Shown one piece after another: positions 1-13,300 of a stretch of DNA of 64,000 bases. Within the stretch, counting starts at the first letter, position 1, and each line of letters starts with the position of its first letter. The notes beneath the pieces are model-generated. The model was not told the origin of the DNA, made no database searches, and was given only the letters and a program-made list of their open reading frames with translations. This DNA comes from Amblyomma americanum (lineage: Eukaryota; Arthropoda; Arachnida; Ixodida; Ixodidae), in the NCBI RefSeq assembly GCF_052857255.1, contig NC_135505.1, forward strand, positions 30,909,097 to 30,973,096, written 5' to 3'. A program made the translations under genes and the position numbers.

Positions 1-41
1 CTGACTTCATTTTTATCATTGATGTTTTCTTCAATTTTCAG

Positions 42-116
42 CTGTCCAATCAAGCCACGCTGAACAAGGTAAAAATAAAGGTCATTTCAGGCAATTCGAC
101 GCTTTCTGCTCGTAAT
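42..116 (+). CDS. possible upstream exon of the M13-like gene
   Basis: TTTTCAG acceptor at 35-41, then a 75-nt phase-0 open stretch (25 codons) and a GTAAGT donor at 117. An alternative donor lies at 69. The peptide has an NST glycosylation sequon but I cannot place it securely in the M13 alignment, and at least one more exon would be needed between it and 1266. Confidence 0.3.
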
Positions 117-894
117 GTAAGTGTTGGAACTCCGTTGCTTTTATGCATTTTTGGCGCGGTTTGCAGATCTGAGTGCGCATCAAGCTTACTCTGTTGAAGC
201 CGATTTTGCGGTTAGGGTTTCACTGAAAGGATCCGCAGTGAAAAAAAACATCACTTTGAGGGTGGGCAGAGTTTTAACGGAAGCAATTTAACGAGGCTAA
301 GGGCCGAAGATCCTTTCAGTGTATTTTTGTGCCGCAGCTAGCTTTAACAGATTGACGAGTTTACAGTGATCGACATTTTAAAGTGCTAGAAGGATCTGTG
401 ATTTCCAATACATACTGGCTTCTAAGAAGGATTACGGCCCCGAAACTCGACTGCAGCGTTAGTTCTGCGACGCATATCTAAAAATGGGACTATTCTGGCT
501 TGTCCACTTGATGGGCCTTACAACTGTGCCAAATTGGCGTCTTTCTGATTGAGAGAACCGAATAACAGCACCTTTAGAAAATCCACCAATTTCGGCAGCG
601 AATGTTTCCGTTTTTCGTGCCAGCGTGCTTCCCGCTAACTCTAGCAGAGCAGTTGATTTTATTTAAATTATTAAAAAACATTTCATACATGTCAAGGCTA
701 ATAAAGGACAATCACACTTGTCGCAGGGTCCGTCACACATAATACAAACACAACAGCCACAACCTAGACAACAATTGCAAGACAACGACCATAGGCACAA
801 GGTTTCTCACAACATATCTGCCTTCTTCTGATGAGCAAATTCTCAGAGAAGTTCTGAGAGCATTTTAAAGTTGCCTTTGTTGCCTGCTTGGTTA

Positions 895-1155
895 AAAGAA
901 AATGATAGTTGTAACGTTAAGAGACCGGAAGCCGGCAGAGTGGGTGAGGAAACAAATGCGGATTAATGACATCCTAGTCGAAATCAAAAGAAAGAAATGG
1001 GCCTGGGCAGGGCATTTAACGGGAAGGCAACATAACAGGTGGTCCTTAAGGGTAACGGAGTGTATTCCAAAAGAAGGCAAGCGTAGGACGGGGCGGAAGG
1101 AAGTTAGGTGGGCGAATGAGACCTCAGTGGATGTCTTAATGAGCTGACACAATTA
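895..1155 (+). mobile_element. RTE-type LINE, C-terminal/3' fragment
   Basis: Open frame 902-1147 ends in the tail typical of RTE ORF2: RKQMRINDILVEIKRKKWAWAGH, NRWSLRVTE, then a basic GKR/GRKEVRW stretch. Same domain as 9779-10000 on the other strand. Lies in an intron of the M13-like gene. Confidence 0.75.
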
Positions 1156-1265
1156 TAATAGATGACGTACATTCACGAGTAATTATGCGTGGAGACGAAG
1201 CAGACACTGGGAACGGCTTAATGAGAGCAATTGTTACGACCGATTACGATCTCTACCTTCCTCAG

Positions 1266-1399
1266 TTTACAATACGTTCAGCGCTTCAAGAGGATCTTGA
1301 GGCTGTCAACGTCACGCTGGACGATGGGATTCAAGTGATGCTAGAGTATCCAGACTACTATACAAGCTTCTTGGATACCATGAGCAAGATGAACGACGC
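1266..1399 (+). CDS. M13-like gene exon: N-lobe strand with PDYY
   Basis: Acceptor CTACCTTCCTCAG before 1266 and donor GTGAGT at 1400. Encodes 44 codons plus 2 nt and matches the M13 stretch before the conserved NYxxW (PDYYTSFLDTMSKMND). Phase 2 at the donor fits the next exon. Confidence 0.82.
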
Positions 1400-4300
1400 G
1401 TGAGTCACTCTTTATTTTCATCGGCAGATCCTTCTTAAATACCCCCGAAGATTATACTAATGAAAAGCCACCGCGATCGCTCCGTGGTTCTGAAGCTCGG
1501 TTATTAGTAGGGCCGTAATGCACAATGCGGCTTCCATACGCGTACGCGTAAAATGCGGTGGCTGACCTCGAAAGCACGTGATCTTGACTATGATACTAAG
1601 TCCCGGGTAGTCGAATTGAAGCTGAACGTCTCTGCTATAGGCGTAGCCTCCGGCGATAAAAATGGCCACGTTTTGCTTACAAGACAATTGCGAATGATAC
1701 AAACTTGATATTGTGCTTAACTGCAGATTGGTATCACCCGAGAGTAGTATGCAGTCAAAAAGACAAGCGATATTCGTGTAGAATGGCGAGGGCATTTTTA
1801 GGTAGTCCTTAATTAAAGGAGTCCCTAAACTTTTGAAGAAACCTCTTGAGCGCCTCCAGCAACCAGAGCATCGTTCAGAAGGCATCCCTAATCACGTGCT
1901 TTGTTCAGAAGTATCATCAAAGGGCCAGCTATGCTCATGTATTTCGTTCGGCGTTCTTACTAAATAAACGTGAGTAGAACTATTTATCCGGTATACCTTA
2001 AGCATAAACCGATTTGCTTTAAGGTGATTCCGGCTGTACGTCAGCTTATAACAGTATTTTTTCAAAGCCTTAGCACGCTACGGTTTTAATATACGTGCAT
2101 GGTCTGTGAGATTCCGGTGTCTTTCAAAACCTGCCTATGTGCCGGTGTCTCACACTGCTCCGGTTCTTGCCAACCTCTGGCCTGCACTAGATTGCGTGGC
2201 TTTACCGCAGGCTTACAGACTTTTCATACTGACTTCATTTTTTTGCTACTCCCTATTCTGCTTCATTTTATATCCCTTTCCCTCCAGTGCAGAGAAGCAC
2301 ACGAGTTTCTTCTTCCGTTTAACATCCCTGCCTTTCATCCTTCTCCTCGTCCTCCTCCTATTCGCAGTATCCCGTGTTAACTGAGGCTACAAACAGCTAT
2401 GAGGAGCTTCGCATGTCAGAAGCGTATGTCCGCCGAACAGTTAAAATTCTTGAGTGCTCTTATGCGCATCACCTGTTCTGCTTTCAGGGCCACAATAACG
2501 AACTATGCTGCTTGGACGTATGTTCGGTCTTTGGCTGAGATGGAAGGGACTCCCCTGCACGACCTATATTTGGCGTACAAGAGCAACGCGACCCTCAGCA
2601 AAGGCTCCCAGAAAAGCACTGACGTCGCCGCATTGTGTATTAAGCAGTTGTTGCAGCCGCACATGATGCGGATTGCAGGCGCCAGTCTTTATAGCAAATA
2701 CAATTTCAACAAGTACGACAGGAACAACGTAAGCAGTTGTGATGTTACGCATGCAGTTTATGCCCATTGTGCCGTTCGCCTGGCAACAAGGTTCTTAGTA
2801 TTTCAACAATATTTTTTTGCAACAGGTTAACAAGATGATTAACTTTATTATGTCATCGTTCACAAAGATTGTCACAGAAAACAAATGGATGTCTCTTTCC
2901 ACGAAGAAAAAAGTCATACAGCGTGTGAGTAGGCGTTTATTTCAACCATTTATGATTTCGACGCTGTCCTATGACTCGGAGTCATATGGGTGAAGCTAAT
3001 GGGAGCTTTCAATCGTTTCAGCTGTCAAGAATGGAGTTAATCATTGGGTATCCGGACTGGATGCTCAACGACGCTGAAGTGGATGGGCTTTACAAATTCG
3101 TTAGTAACTCATTAGGTTGTTCTTTCACTTCATACCTTGTCTCAAGTTTTGAAATATGCTGCCCAGAAAAGAAAGCACTGAAAGCTTCGGTCTAAAAGGT
3201 AGCCATTTCATTTCAGGAACAATAACTCTCATGCCAGTGACTTATTTGCTCAACTTCTTTTGCATGAAACCTCATATTTATAATAGAAGTTATTTTTTCT
3301 TCTCCAGGAGGTCGCTATTAGAACTCTGCTTCTGCTTTTTTGCAATAATTGTGCCACCTTTGTGACAACATGCAAGGTTTGATGCTAAGCAATGATTGGT
3401 ATTGGAAGGTTTCAGCACATCGCACCAAAGCTAGGGACGAAAATACGAAAATGACAGCCGAGAGGTTTAGCTGCTTCTGGTACTTAACAAGAGACGAGCG
3501 ACAAAATTGGAGGAAAAGATTTCAGTTACTGCTACACTGTTGAAAACGGTGTCGTTGTGTCTGCGTTAAAAAAATCTAGAGGAAGTACTTAAAATGAATT
3601 GGTTGCTTGTATGCCTTTGCTTCGTAGCGTTCTCGGCTACGGTGTACGAAAAAAAAATGATGTGGCTGCTGTCGTCTTCTGAGGCTAACGGAAGCATATT
3701 AAGACAGGCGGAATGCTTTGAGTCAGTGGTACTGGTGAATTTGCAGGCCAGTTCATGCAGGCTATAAATTGATATCTTTCAGATCCCGCACCTCACAGAA
3801 AACGCATCATTTGTCGAGCACCTGATCTGGATGCAAGAAAACAGCCATAACCAGCAGCTGTTGAAGCTTAAAGCAGAATTTGAGGAAAAAGAGTAAGCTG
3901 CTCCTTTCTTTTATATGCATCCTGGCTACGCTGATAGAGCCGAATACCGCTGTCGGCTGCCACTGTGCTTAGTAGGCACTCCATTTCTCCGTTCTCCTCT
4001 GGTTTTCTTTTTCATGCGCCCCCATCCTACATGATGCGGTTAAGGAGATGCTATACTATGAGGCACCCATACTGTTTTTATAAACCTCTTCACACTTCAT
4101 TTCTATCTCTCTCTCTGCCTTTGCGAAAGTGACCTTGGTACCATCTGGCTAATGTTTCATAGATCAGCTTCAACATCTGACATTACCTCGCTTTGACAAT
4201 TCAATGTATCTAACATGTTCATTTGAGCGCTGTGATAGTCCTGTTGTCGTTTGGATCTTGGTGTGGTTGCATACGGCTGCTTTAATTGGAGAGATATGGG

Positions 4301-7300
4301 AGAGGCGTTTGCCTTGCAGCGGGCACAGCCAGGCTTTTGATGATGTGGTAGCATAGTGCTGCAGACTGCGGAACAAAACCTTCAAGCAGATAAAAAACAT
4401 TTTTACTCATCGATCACTTCTTCAGTCTATTGATCACTCACTCACTCACTCACTATAGATCGATCGATCAATCGATCAATCAATCAATGGGCAAAAATTC
4501 TGGGAAAGGAAGTTGTTCTACGAGAGGTTTATGAATGCATTTTTTTTCAATTACCGCAAGAGTGCACTATATAATCCAAACATACGAAGATCTCCCCTCC
4601 GCAGGCGTGCATTTTTTGCATTTACGTTTTTGATGTCAAAAATCTTCGCCATTGTTTTTTTATAACCGTCTTCACTGCTCGATGCGAGCGACGGACAAAC
4701 TTTAAGGGAAAGATTTTGCTACGCATCGGAATAATGGATCATTACCTTCAATATTTTGATAAGAGTTCCTTGCTATGTTTCACAGTTGCCTCACAAATAA
4801 AATTAATGTATGGTGATTATGGATTTTTATGGCGCAAGGGCAGCTATGGCCAAAGAGCGCCATGTCACAAGGTATTTTTCTTTTTCTCAAGGTGGGGTCA
4901 AAGACCCATTTCCCAAGCATTTCACCCTAAATAAGCCGAGCACCATATAAAATTAATGTAAAAAATCCTGGACTTCCAGTAGATAAAAACTTTGAAGACA
5001 AGGAAGTAGTCCAGTAACTTCGAGACGCAAAAAATGATGAGATTTATGCCTTTTCTCTAGAAGCACATCCTTCATCCAAAGCTGCACCGTGGGCCCAAAA
5101 CAAAGCTTGCTAGTTACTTTTTGGGTCCTTAATGGCTATCGCGTTAATTTTGTTTGTTTCTTGTGTCCGTTTTCAGGTTTGCAGATGTAGCCCTTTTTCC
5201 GCACATGTACTACATTGAACGAACTGACACATTGGGTACGTCGGCCCTATATACATAATTTCCGGCAAATGATTGCAAGAACTGCTCCGGATACAGTAGT
5301 CAAGCTGCTAGACTGAGCAGCATGCTAAACTGTTTACTAAATTACTGCCCTAATATTTTACTAGCAATTTTAAAGCGCCATGCTGGCGATAGAACACCAT
5401 GGGGCCTTGCAGTGGCCGCATGGTGTTCTATCGCCTGCATTTACTCCTTATGCCAGCAAACACTTCTGCAAGCGGATCATGCTAGCACACAAGATATAAG
5501 AAGCTACAATATTTAAAGCAGAAAAAAATTCAATGTGGTCAAAATAGAGACCATCTAGTATTGCAGGAAATGATATGGCACAGTCAACCTGTGTAAGCTC
5601 GATCGATAAAAGAGGCAGCTGTAAAAATGCAGTAAATTCAGTGAGCAGAGCTGCACATGAGAAACGCTCGGTTTTGCGTCAGCATGACCCCAGGACAAGA
5701 GGCATGATGAACATGCAGTGGGCGGACGGGACAGCTGGTGAATCTGTTACTGGGTTCAAAACGTGGTGCAATGAGTTCCCACCAGTTTTAAGACACACCG
5801 AAGATAAAGTAAAGTTTGCCTTTACAGACTGAGTTTCACGTTGTATTCAAAAGGAGACTGCTCTCACTGAATACGGAGCTTTATAAGCTAGAAAAAACAT
5901 GCTACACAGTCAAGTTCCAGGCAGGGATCCCGGGGTCGCTTTCACTTTTTGCGTCATGTGCTTGAATTCAATACGGCGGAAAAAAGTTATCAAATCGAAT
6001 TGTTATCCATTGATAGATTATAGTTTAAAAAATGGCTCGAATTCTCAGTTTCCTTTTAATGCAAGCGTCTACTTCATGTCTGGTATCTACTGTAAAGTAC
6101 GTGGGCAGCTGCACGTTAAGTCAAAACGAAAACCTGTGGCATCTAAAGTATGCGTCAGTTGCTCATCAAGAAAATCACCACTTCTAGTTTGAAACGTGCG
6201 TTGAGATGTTTTCTAATCACATATGCTTCTTTGGTGGGCAGGAAACATTTCTGGAGTAATGGCCCACTGCAACTCTTGTATGTAGGGCAGGCCGCGTGGC
6301 GCCCTCTGAGTTTGAAGCTGTTCACTGTAGGGGAAGATTTACGTGGAGGATCAACGCAGTTCACTGACTGTAGGGCTCCAGGTATATCAAAGCCTGGTAC
6401 CATACGCTCGTCTGAAGTATTTGCAGTCGATCGATTCTAGTTCTGGGCCGCATTAAGTATCGAACCCAGTGATTTCTTTTCCTTGGCTTTGTTGCTATGC
6501 TGTGTTTTGTTCACATTTAATTTCTGCACCACAGCGCTCTGTTTTAAAAAAAAAATCTTAGATATTCTTCTGGAGCCCTGAAGAGCTCTTTATGCAGATA
6601 GCTTGGTACACCAAAAAATGAACGAAACAAATATTGAAAAAATGAAAAAAAAACACCTTTAACCAAACTAGTGTCAGCAAAATTTTTTTATTTATTGTTT
6701 TAGAGCTCAAATTTTGTCACGATCGTACTCCATGGTATGCGGAGGCTGAATATAACTTGATGTCAGCGAATAAGTATTATTACAGATACTGTAGCAAAAA
6801 AAAAAAACTTGTTCGCACCACCACTGCACTGTCCCGTGAGCAGTTTTTGGCCTATTAAACCCAAGCATTCCCGTGTTCACATCTTGACGAGTAGGGAAGC
6901 GCCAACGATAGTAAAGTGGTGCAGGTCTGGAGTGTGCTAACCTCCACGGGGACCTTCAAGCAGGGGCGGTGATGGGACGGCACTGCCATCGCACCTCCGC
7001 TTGCCGTCAGGAAAAGGGGAGGATTTGCTTTACGCTCCAGAAAACTAAGCAGAAAATGCGTCGTAAACCTTGCCGCAAAAGATTCAGTGCGGAGGCTGAA
7101 AGTTTTAGAATTTTTTGCTTGATTGTGCAGTTTTTAAAGCAGTGTTGTAGTTAGGTGGGCGGATGAGATTAAGAAGTTTGCGGGGATAGGGCGGTCACAG
7201 CTGCCGCAGGAAAGGGTCATTTGGAGAGATATGTGGCAGGCCTTCGCACTGCAGTCGGCGCTGTCAGGCTGCTACTGATGATGATGTTGTCGCGCTGTTT

Positions 7301-10300
7301 TCAGTGTTACCGGCAGCGGAACTTGTGCCGTACTACAAGAGACCGCCGATGCCAAGGTAGGTTTTCTAGCCCGGCACCAAAACGAAGCCATCAGCTTTGA
7401 GCTTAACCGTTTTTTTTTATTCTGGACAGGGCTTTGAACTTCGGAACAGTCGGAGCACTCGCAGGGTTCCTTATAGTGAATGTTCTCGACAGGTTTGACA
7501 GTACGTGAGTACACAAATCCAGCCGTGTTGCCGTATTTAAAGCGCATTTCGCGGCAGTATTTAAGTCTCCTAAATATCGACAGGCGCTAGACAGAGTAAG
7601 AATAAAAAACAGAGCACTGCCGTCTCTGCCACAACAAAAATATAGAACCCTATAAATACTATGAGAACTCAAGCAAGCTGAGACAGTATTTTTTAATCTC
7701 CGGAACTTTCGCCTTGACGGAGCGCCTTCACATCTCTCTTCCTAATGTGAACAGAAAGGGGACGCGTTCTCTCTATGCTTGCTTGCCTTTATTTTCTACC
7801 TTGCGCGCAGCGTGCATTTGTTAAAGGGGGTGTATAGTAGTAGACCTTTATTCGGCCATAATAACAGGCCGAGCATGTCGACAGCCTGGGCGACCAGACC
7901 TCCCTGCTCTTCTTCCCAGGGGGGTGTTTGTCCAGGTATTGAAGAGCACTGCTAAGGCGGTCACACCAATTACATTATCTTCCGAGTCCTGTGCCACCAA
8001 CTTTGACATTCGACAGAGCGTTTGCGAACTGCCAAAAGCACCTTTGGATGTGGCATGTGCTCTTCAAGTCTACTGTAACATGTAAGGCAGTAGCGAATAG
8101 TATACTTGAGATTGCCTAAAAACACCCTGTGCTCAGTACAGCTTTCGAGTGCACAAGACAATATTCTATTTGAAGCATTTTCTCGGTCGCCTTTAATTCA
8201 CCAGACGAGACAGTAGTATATCCGGAAGAAGAAATTTAAAATCTCTTCAAGGTGCGTTCGGCTCCGATAATAAAGCCAAGCGGGCACTCAAGTCTCTTTG
8301 CGAGCTTTGAATGCGAGCGAATTCATGGCTCATCTGCGACACACAGCGAGCAGCACACCTAGACGCTCGACGGACACTGTGGCGAGTTCGCGTGGAGCGC
8401 TTTTAAGGTGCATATATGCAGAGAAGACAAGCGTGGTAGGAGGGGGGGGGTCGGTGAGAAAGTGACGTGAGTGGATGAGGTTGAGAAGTTTGCAGGCATA
8501 CAGTGGGCGCAGCTGGCAAAGAACAGGGCTAATTGGATGGACATGGGAGAGTGGCCTTTGTTCTGCAGTGCGTGTAGTAAGGCCGATGGTCATGTTGATC
8601 TTCTTGGCGCACGAGCGAACGCTGGAGTTGGTTACTTCCATTAAGTTTGCGACACTGCGTGAGGCGCAAATTTGGCGCGCGTACACTCCAACTCCTCTGA
8701 AACAGCGCAGCGGCTCGATGGTCGATCCGACGGGAATGCGAGAGCATGAATTGTTTCCAGCATCGATGACACTCCATTGCTCAGGTTACGTTTTTTCGAT
8801 TACGCTTTGTAGTTGACACACAGGCACGTTCCCCGGTCGAAACCACTACTTCAGTCATATAGTCTTTCGTATCCACCCAACTGGTTACGCAGCCAGTTCT
8901 TGAAGGAACGGCAGCCGTCATGCTGTTGGCACCACGCGTCTACCTCTCACCCCACTCCTCGATGTACGCTTCTATCGTACAGCCGGAGAACTCACAACTG
9001 ACTTTACAGCCGTACAGAACATCGAACCGTCTGTTTAGGAAGCGACACAAGTCCAACCTCCCCACGCGCGCAGCTCTCGGTTCCCTTCTGAGCCTTCAGG
9101 GGTTACTTTCATCACGCACAAAATAACGTCAGAGCTGCACTTATCTCTCTCTTCCTGCCGGCCTGACACACGCACCAAGTCGGCTCGCGCCTTCCCTAAC
9201 ACCAATTACAAAACAGTAACGAGGGGGTCGTCCTTTCTTCTCTAGCCTCAACATACCCCCCCGCCCCAAGATCAGGCGCCCTGAGCGAGACGGGGGCCGC
9301 AGAGTAGCGAGGGATCAGGTCCTCCATAAACAGTATATCAAGGACCATGAGGTAGTCTAGTGGACGCCGCTGGATATACGTCAAACTGCCGTATGACCCT
9401 GGCGGCAGCCGAAAATCAAACAAAGCTTCTAACATTCAGCTCAATCCTCACCAATTCCACTACAGAGGCAAAAAGAGTTGAGTTTTGGAGAAAGAAAATG
9501 GCGCAGTATCTGTCTCACATCTCGGCGGACACCTGAACCGCACAGTGAGGGGAGGGATAGAGGAGGGAGTGAAAGAAGAAAAGAAGAAAGAGGTGCCATG
9601 GTGGAGGGCTCTGACTAATTGCGACCACCTGGGGATCTTTAACGTGCACTGACATTCCACAGCACATGGCCATATTTTGCGTTTTGCTTCCATCGAAATG
9701 CGGCCGCCGCGGTCGCGTTCGGCCTCACTCTGCTCACTGCTGGGCAAATGCCTCTCCCATGTCTCTCCAATTAACCCTCTAATTTGCCAGCTGCGCCCAC
9801 CGTATGCCCGCAAACTTCTTAATCCCATCCTCCAATCTAACTTTTTGCTGCCCGCGGCTACGCTTGCCTTCTCTTGGAATCCACTCTGTTGCCCTTAATG
9901 ACCAGCGGTTATCTTGCCTTCGCATTACATGCCCCGCCCAAGCCCATTTCTTCCTCTCGATTTCGACTAGGATGTCATTAACCCGTGTTTTATCCCTCAC
10001 CCACTCTGCCCGCTTCCGGTCTCTTCACGTTACACCTATAATTTTTTTTCTATAGCTCGCTGCATTCTCCTTATTTTAAGCTTAACCCTTTTCGTTAGCC
10101 CCTTTTCGTTTCTGCCCCGTAGGTGAGCATTGGTAAGATGCAGCTGTTGTACACTTTTGTCTTGAGGGATATTGGCAAACTGCCATTTATGATCTGAGAG
10201 AACCCGCCATATGTTCTCCGCCCCATTCTTAATATTCTGGTTATTTCCCTGTAATGATCCGGATCAGTGGTCACTACCTGCCCTAAGTAGACATATTCCG

Positions 10301-13300
10301 CTACCACTTCCATCACCTCTCTAACCAACTGTGAACTGCCATTCTCTTGTTAGTCTGTTGAACATTACTTTGGTTTTCTGCATGTTAATTTTAGATTCAC
10401 CGTTCTGCTCTGCCTAACTCGTTGATCATGATTTGCAGTTCCCCTCCTGAGTGACTCAGCAAGGCAATGTCTTCAGCGAATCGCAGATTATTTAGGCATT
10501 CTGCGTTTACTCTTATTCCCAACTGTTCCCAATTTAGGCCTCGGAATACCTCCAGTAACAGGCGGTGAATAGCATTGGTGAGATCATGTCTCCTTGCCTG
10601 ACGCCCATCCTTATTGGAATTTTATTGCTGACTAATGGAGGACTATGGTAGTTGTGCAGTTTCTGTAGACATCTTCCAGTATTTTCACATAAGGCTCTTC
10701 TACACTCTTGATTTCGCAATGCCTGCATGATTGCTAAGGTTTTCGCTGAGTCAAATGCTTTCTCGTAATCAATAATGGCTATATATAGGAGATGGCTATA
10801 TTTTGCGCATTTCTCTATCACCTGATTGATAGGGTGAATATGATATATTGTGGAATATCATTTACGAAAGCCTGCCTTATCATTTGGTTTATTCAAGTCT
10901 AAGGTTGCTCTGCTGACTCTATTTGCGATTACCCTAGTAAATACCTTGTAGGCAACGGACAGTAAGCCGATCGGTCTCTAAATTTTCAAGTCCTTGGGGC
11001 CTCCTTTTTTATGAATTAAGATAATTTTTGCATTCTTCCAAGCTTCTGGTACGGTCGAGGTCATTAGGCATTGCGTATACAGGGTAGCTAGTTTTTCTAT
11101 CACAATCTCTGTTCCTTCGTTCAACAGTTCTGCTGTTACCTGATCCTCACTAGCTGCTTTTCCGCTTCGCATTGCTCTCAAGTCTTTCTTTAATTCGTAT
11201 TTCGTTATTGGTGGGATGACGCATTGCTGTTCGCTACTGTCTTTCTCATTAACGTTCTGATTACTTTGGCTACTGTATAGATTGGTTTAGAGCTCATCAG
11301 CTACTTTAACTATGCCATCCATGTTGCTAATGACATTGTCCTCTTTTTTTTCTTGACAGATATGGTTTTTACCACTGCCTTCACCCTTTAAGTCAACCTC
11401 CGTTCTTTAGAGCCTGGTCGAGTTGCTCCATATGAAACTTTCTTATACAGGCTACCTCGCGCTTATTTGTTAACTTTGATAACCCTGCCAGTTCTATTAT
11501 GTCTGTTGCGTTAGACGATTTTATGCTTTGGCGCTTCTTGATAGGATCTTAGATGATGCTGATGATGAATATTTATGGCGCAATAGCATCTGTGGCCAAT
11601 GAGCGCCATGGCACAAGGTTTTTTTTCTACTCAAGATTAGGTCAAAGGCCCGTTTACCAAGCATTTGACCCTAATGAAGCGGAGCACCAGGCAGGGGAAA
11701 GCTTGTAGCCATTGTGTCACCAGTGGGTAGCCGGCGGCACTGGGGATCGAACCCCGACCTCCTACATTTGAGGCGGATGCTCAAACGACTAGGCCGCCAC
11801 TGCGGTTTAAACAGATTTTTCGTCTCCTGAAAAAGCTTGCCGGTGTTCTGTCGAACTGCCCTACCGCCTACTTCTACTGCGCACTCCGTAATGATAGCTG
11901 CCAGATTATCGGTCATTGTTTCAACATTACGTTCGTCTTCCTAATTTAAAGCTTAATATCTGTTCTATAGCGATATCCTGTATTCCTCTATCTTCCCTCT
12001 TACGCTAACTCGTTAATGGACTTCCGCTTCACTAGCTTCTTCCGTTCACTCTTCAAGTTTAAGCTAATTCGAGTCCTTACCATTGTGTGGTCGCTACAAC
12101 GCACCTTTCCGAGGACGTCGACATTCTGAACGATGCCAGGTTGAGCGCATAGTATGAAGTCGATTTCATATTTAGTTTCACCATTGGGGCTCTTCCAGGT
12201 CCACTTACTGTTCTCTCGTTTGCGGAAGAAAGTATCATGATCAGTAAACTATTTCTATCTGTGAATTCCACTAATAACTCTCCCCAGCTATTCCTAGAAC
12301 CTATCCCTTCGTCGCCTACCGCCTGGTCGCCAGCCTGCTTCTTTCCCACTTTCGCAGTGAAATCGCCGGTCAGTTGAGAGTACTGTGATTCTTTGTTCAT
12401 TGGCGATTCCACTCCTTGATAGAAAACGTGGAATCACACGTACCTCACGTATAGCAGGATTGAACTCGACTAATAACTTTGTGTGGCGCATTCTTGCCGA
12501 TTCGTTTGCTGCCACTACGGCCTCTCTATGCGGAACAGGTGGGCCACGATTTTGCCAGCAAGGGCGGTTCCAAGTGGCACTAGTCTCGGCACCCGCTCAG
12601 ACTGTGCATATATAGCGGAACGCAAGTATAGGGTGTGCTGGGCCGGCCTGACGAGTGCGCGCGCGGTCGCATGGTGGGGTGTCACATATTGCTGACGTTA
12701 CGTGTTGCGGCAATGACCACGTGATTTAGCCGCTTAGAGCGGACGGAGAAACGGACGCGAAAGAAGCAAATGTAAGTAAGGAGAGCTAACGCTCTTTAAA
12801 AGCTTGACGTAAAGCATCGTAAACCTTCGTTGATTTCTGGAGCAATAGCTTCACTACGTTATGTAGACGGAGCCGGAGGCGCTAATGCGCATGCGCCGAG
12901 CAACAAGTGCCGCTCGTGACGTCAGATGCGCCGTCACCGCCGTTGATCCCGCAGCCTCACTGCGCGCGTCGTGCATGCGCCATAGCTCGGCCACTTTATA
13001 AACAGAGGGTGTTAAGCGCTCGTTCTTCAGATGAACGATAGGTGAAAAAGCGGACATTCCGCTTGTACACTATACGACCAACATCAACGGCGACTGCAGG
13101 AAAGCACGTCGGCGTATCCCGAAGTTGTGGCGGGGGTATAAGGCGGCTCGACGACGAGCCCAAGAGAAGGCTGGAGTGCCAAGCGCGCGGCCGATACACC
13201 GGAACAAGGAACGACTCGCCAAACGACGCCGTCAAGAAGCGGAGAAACGACAGCGGCAAGCCGCGAGCGAAGCCACAGTCTTCGGGTCAGCTATCGCGTA

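Noticed and set aside
1457..1885. 142-codon minus-strand ORF in an M13-like intron
   Set aside because: No domain, splice or promoter support; the flanking M13-like exons join in phase without it.
1266..2488. Possible missing exon between the first two M13-like exons
   Set aside because: The two exons align to adjacent M13 sequence (PDYY...NYAAW) with matching phase, so no exon is needed.
4430..4490. Short TCAC and ATCGATCA repeats, considered as an array
   Set aside because: Simple tandem microsatellite with no spacers; not CRISPR-like.
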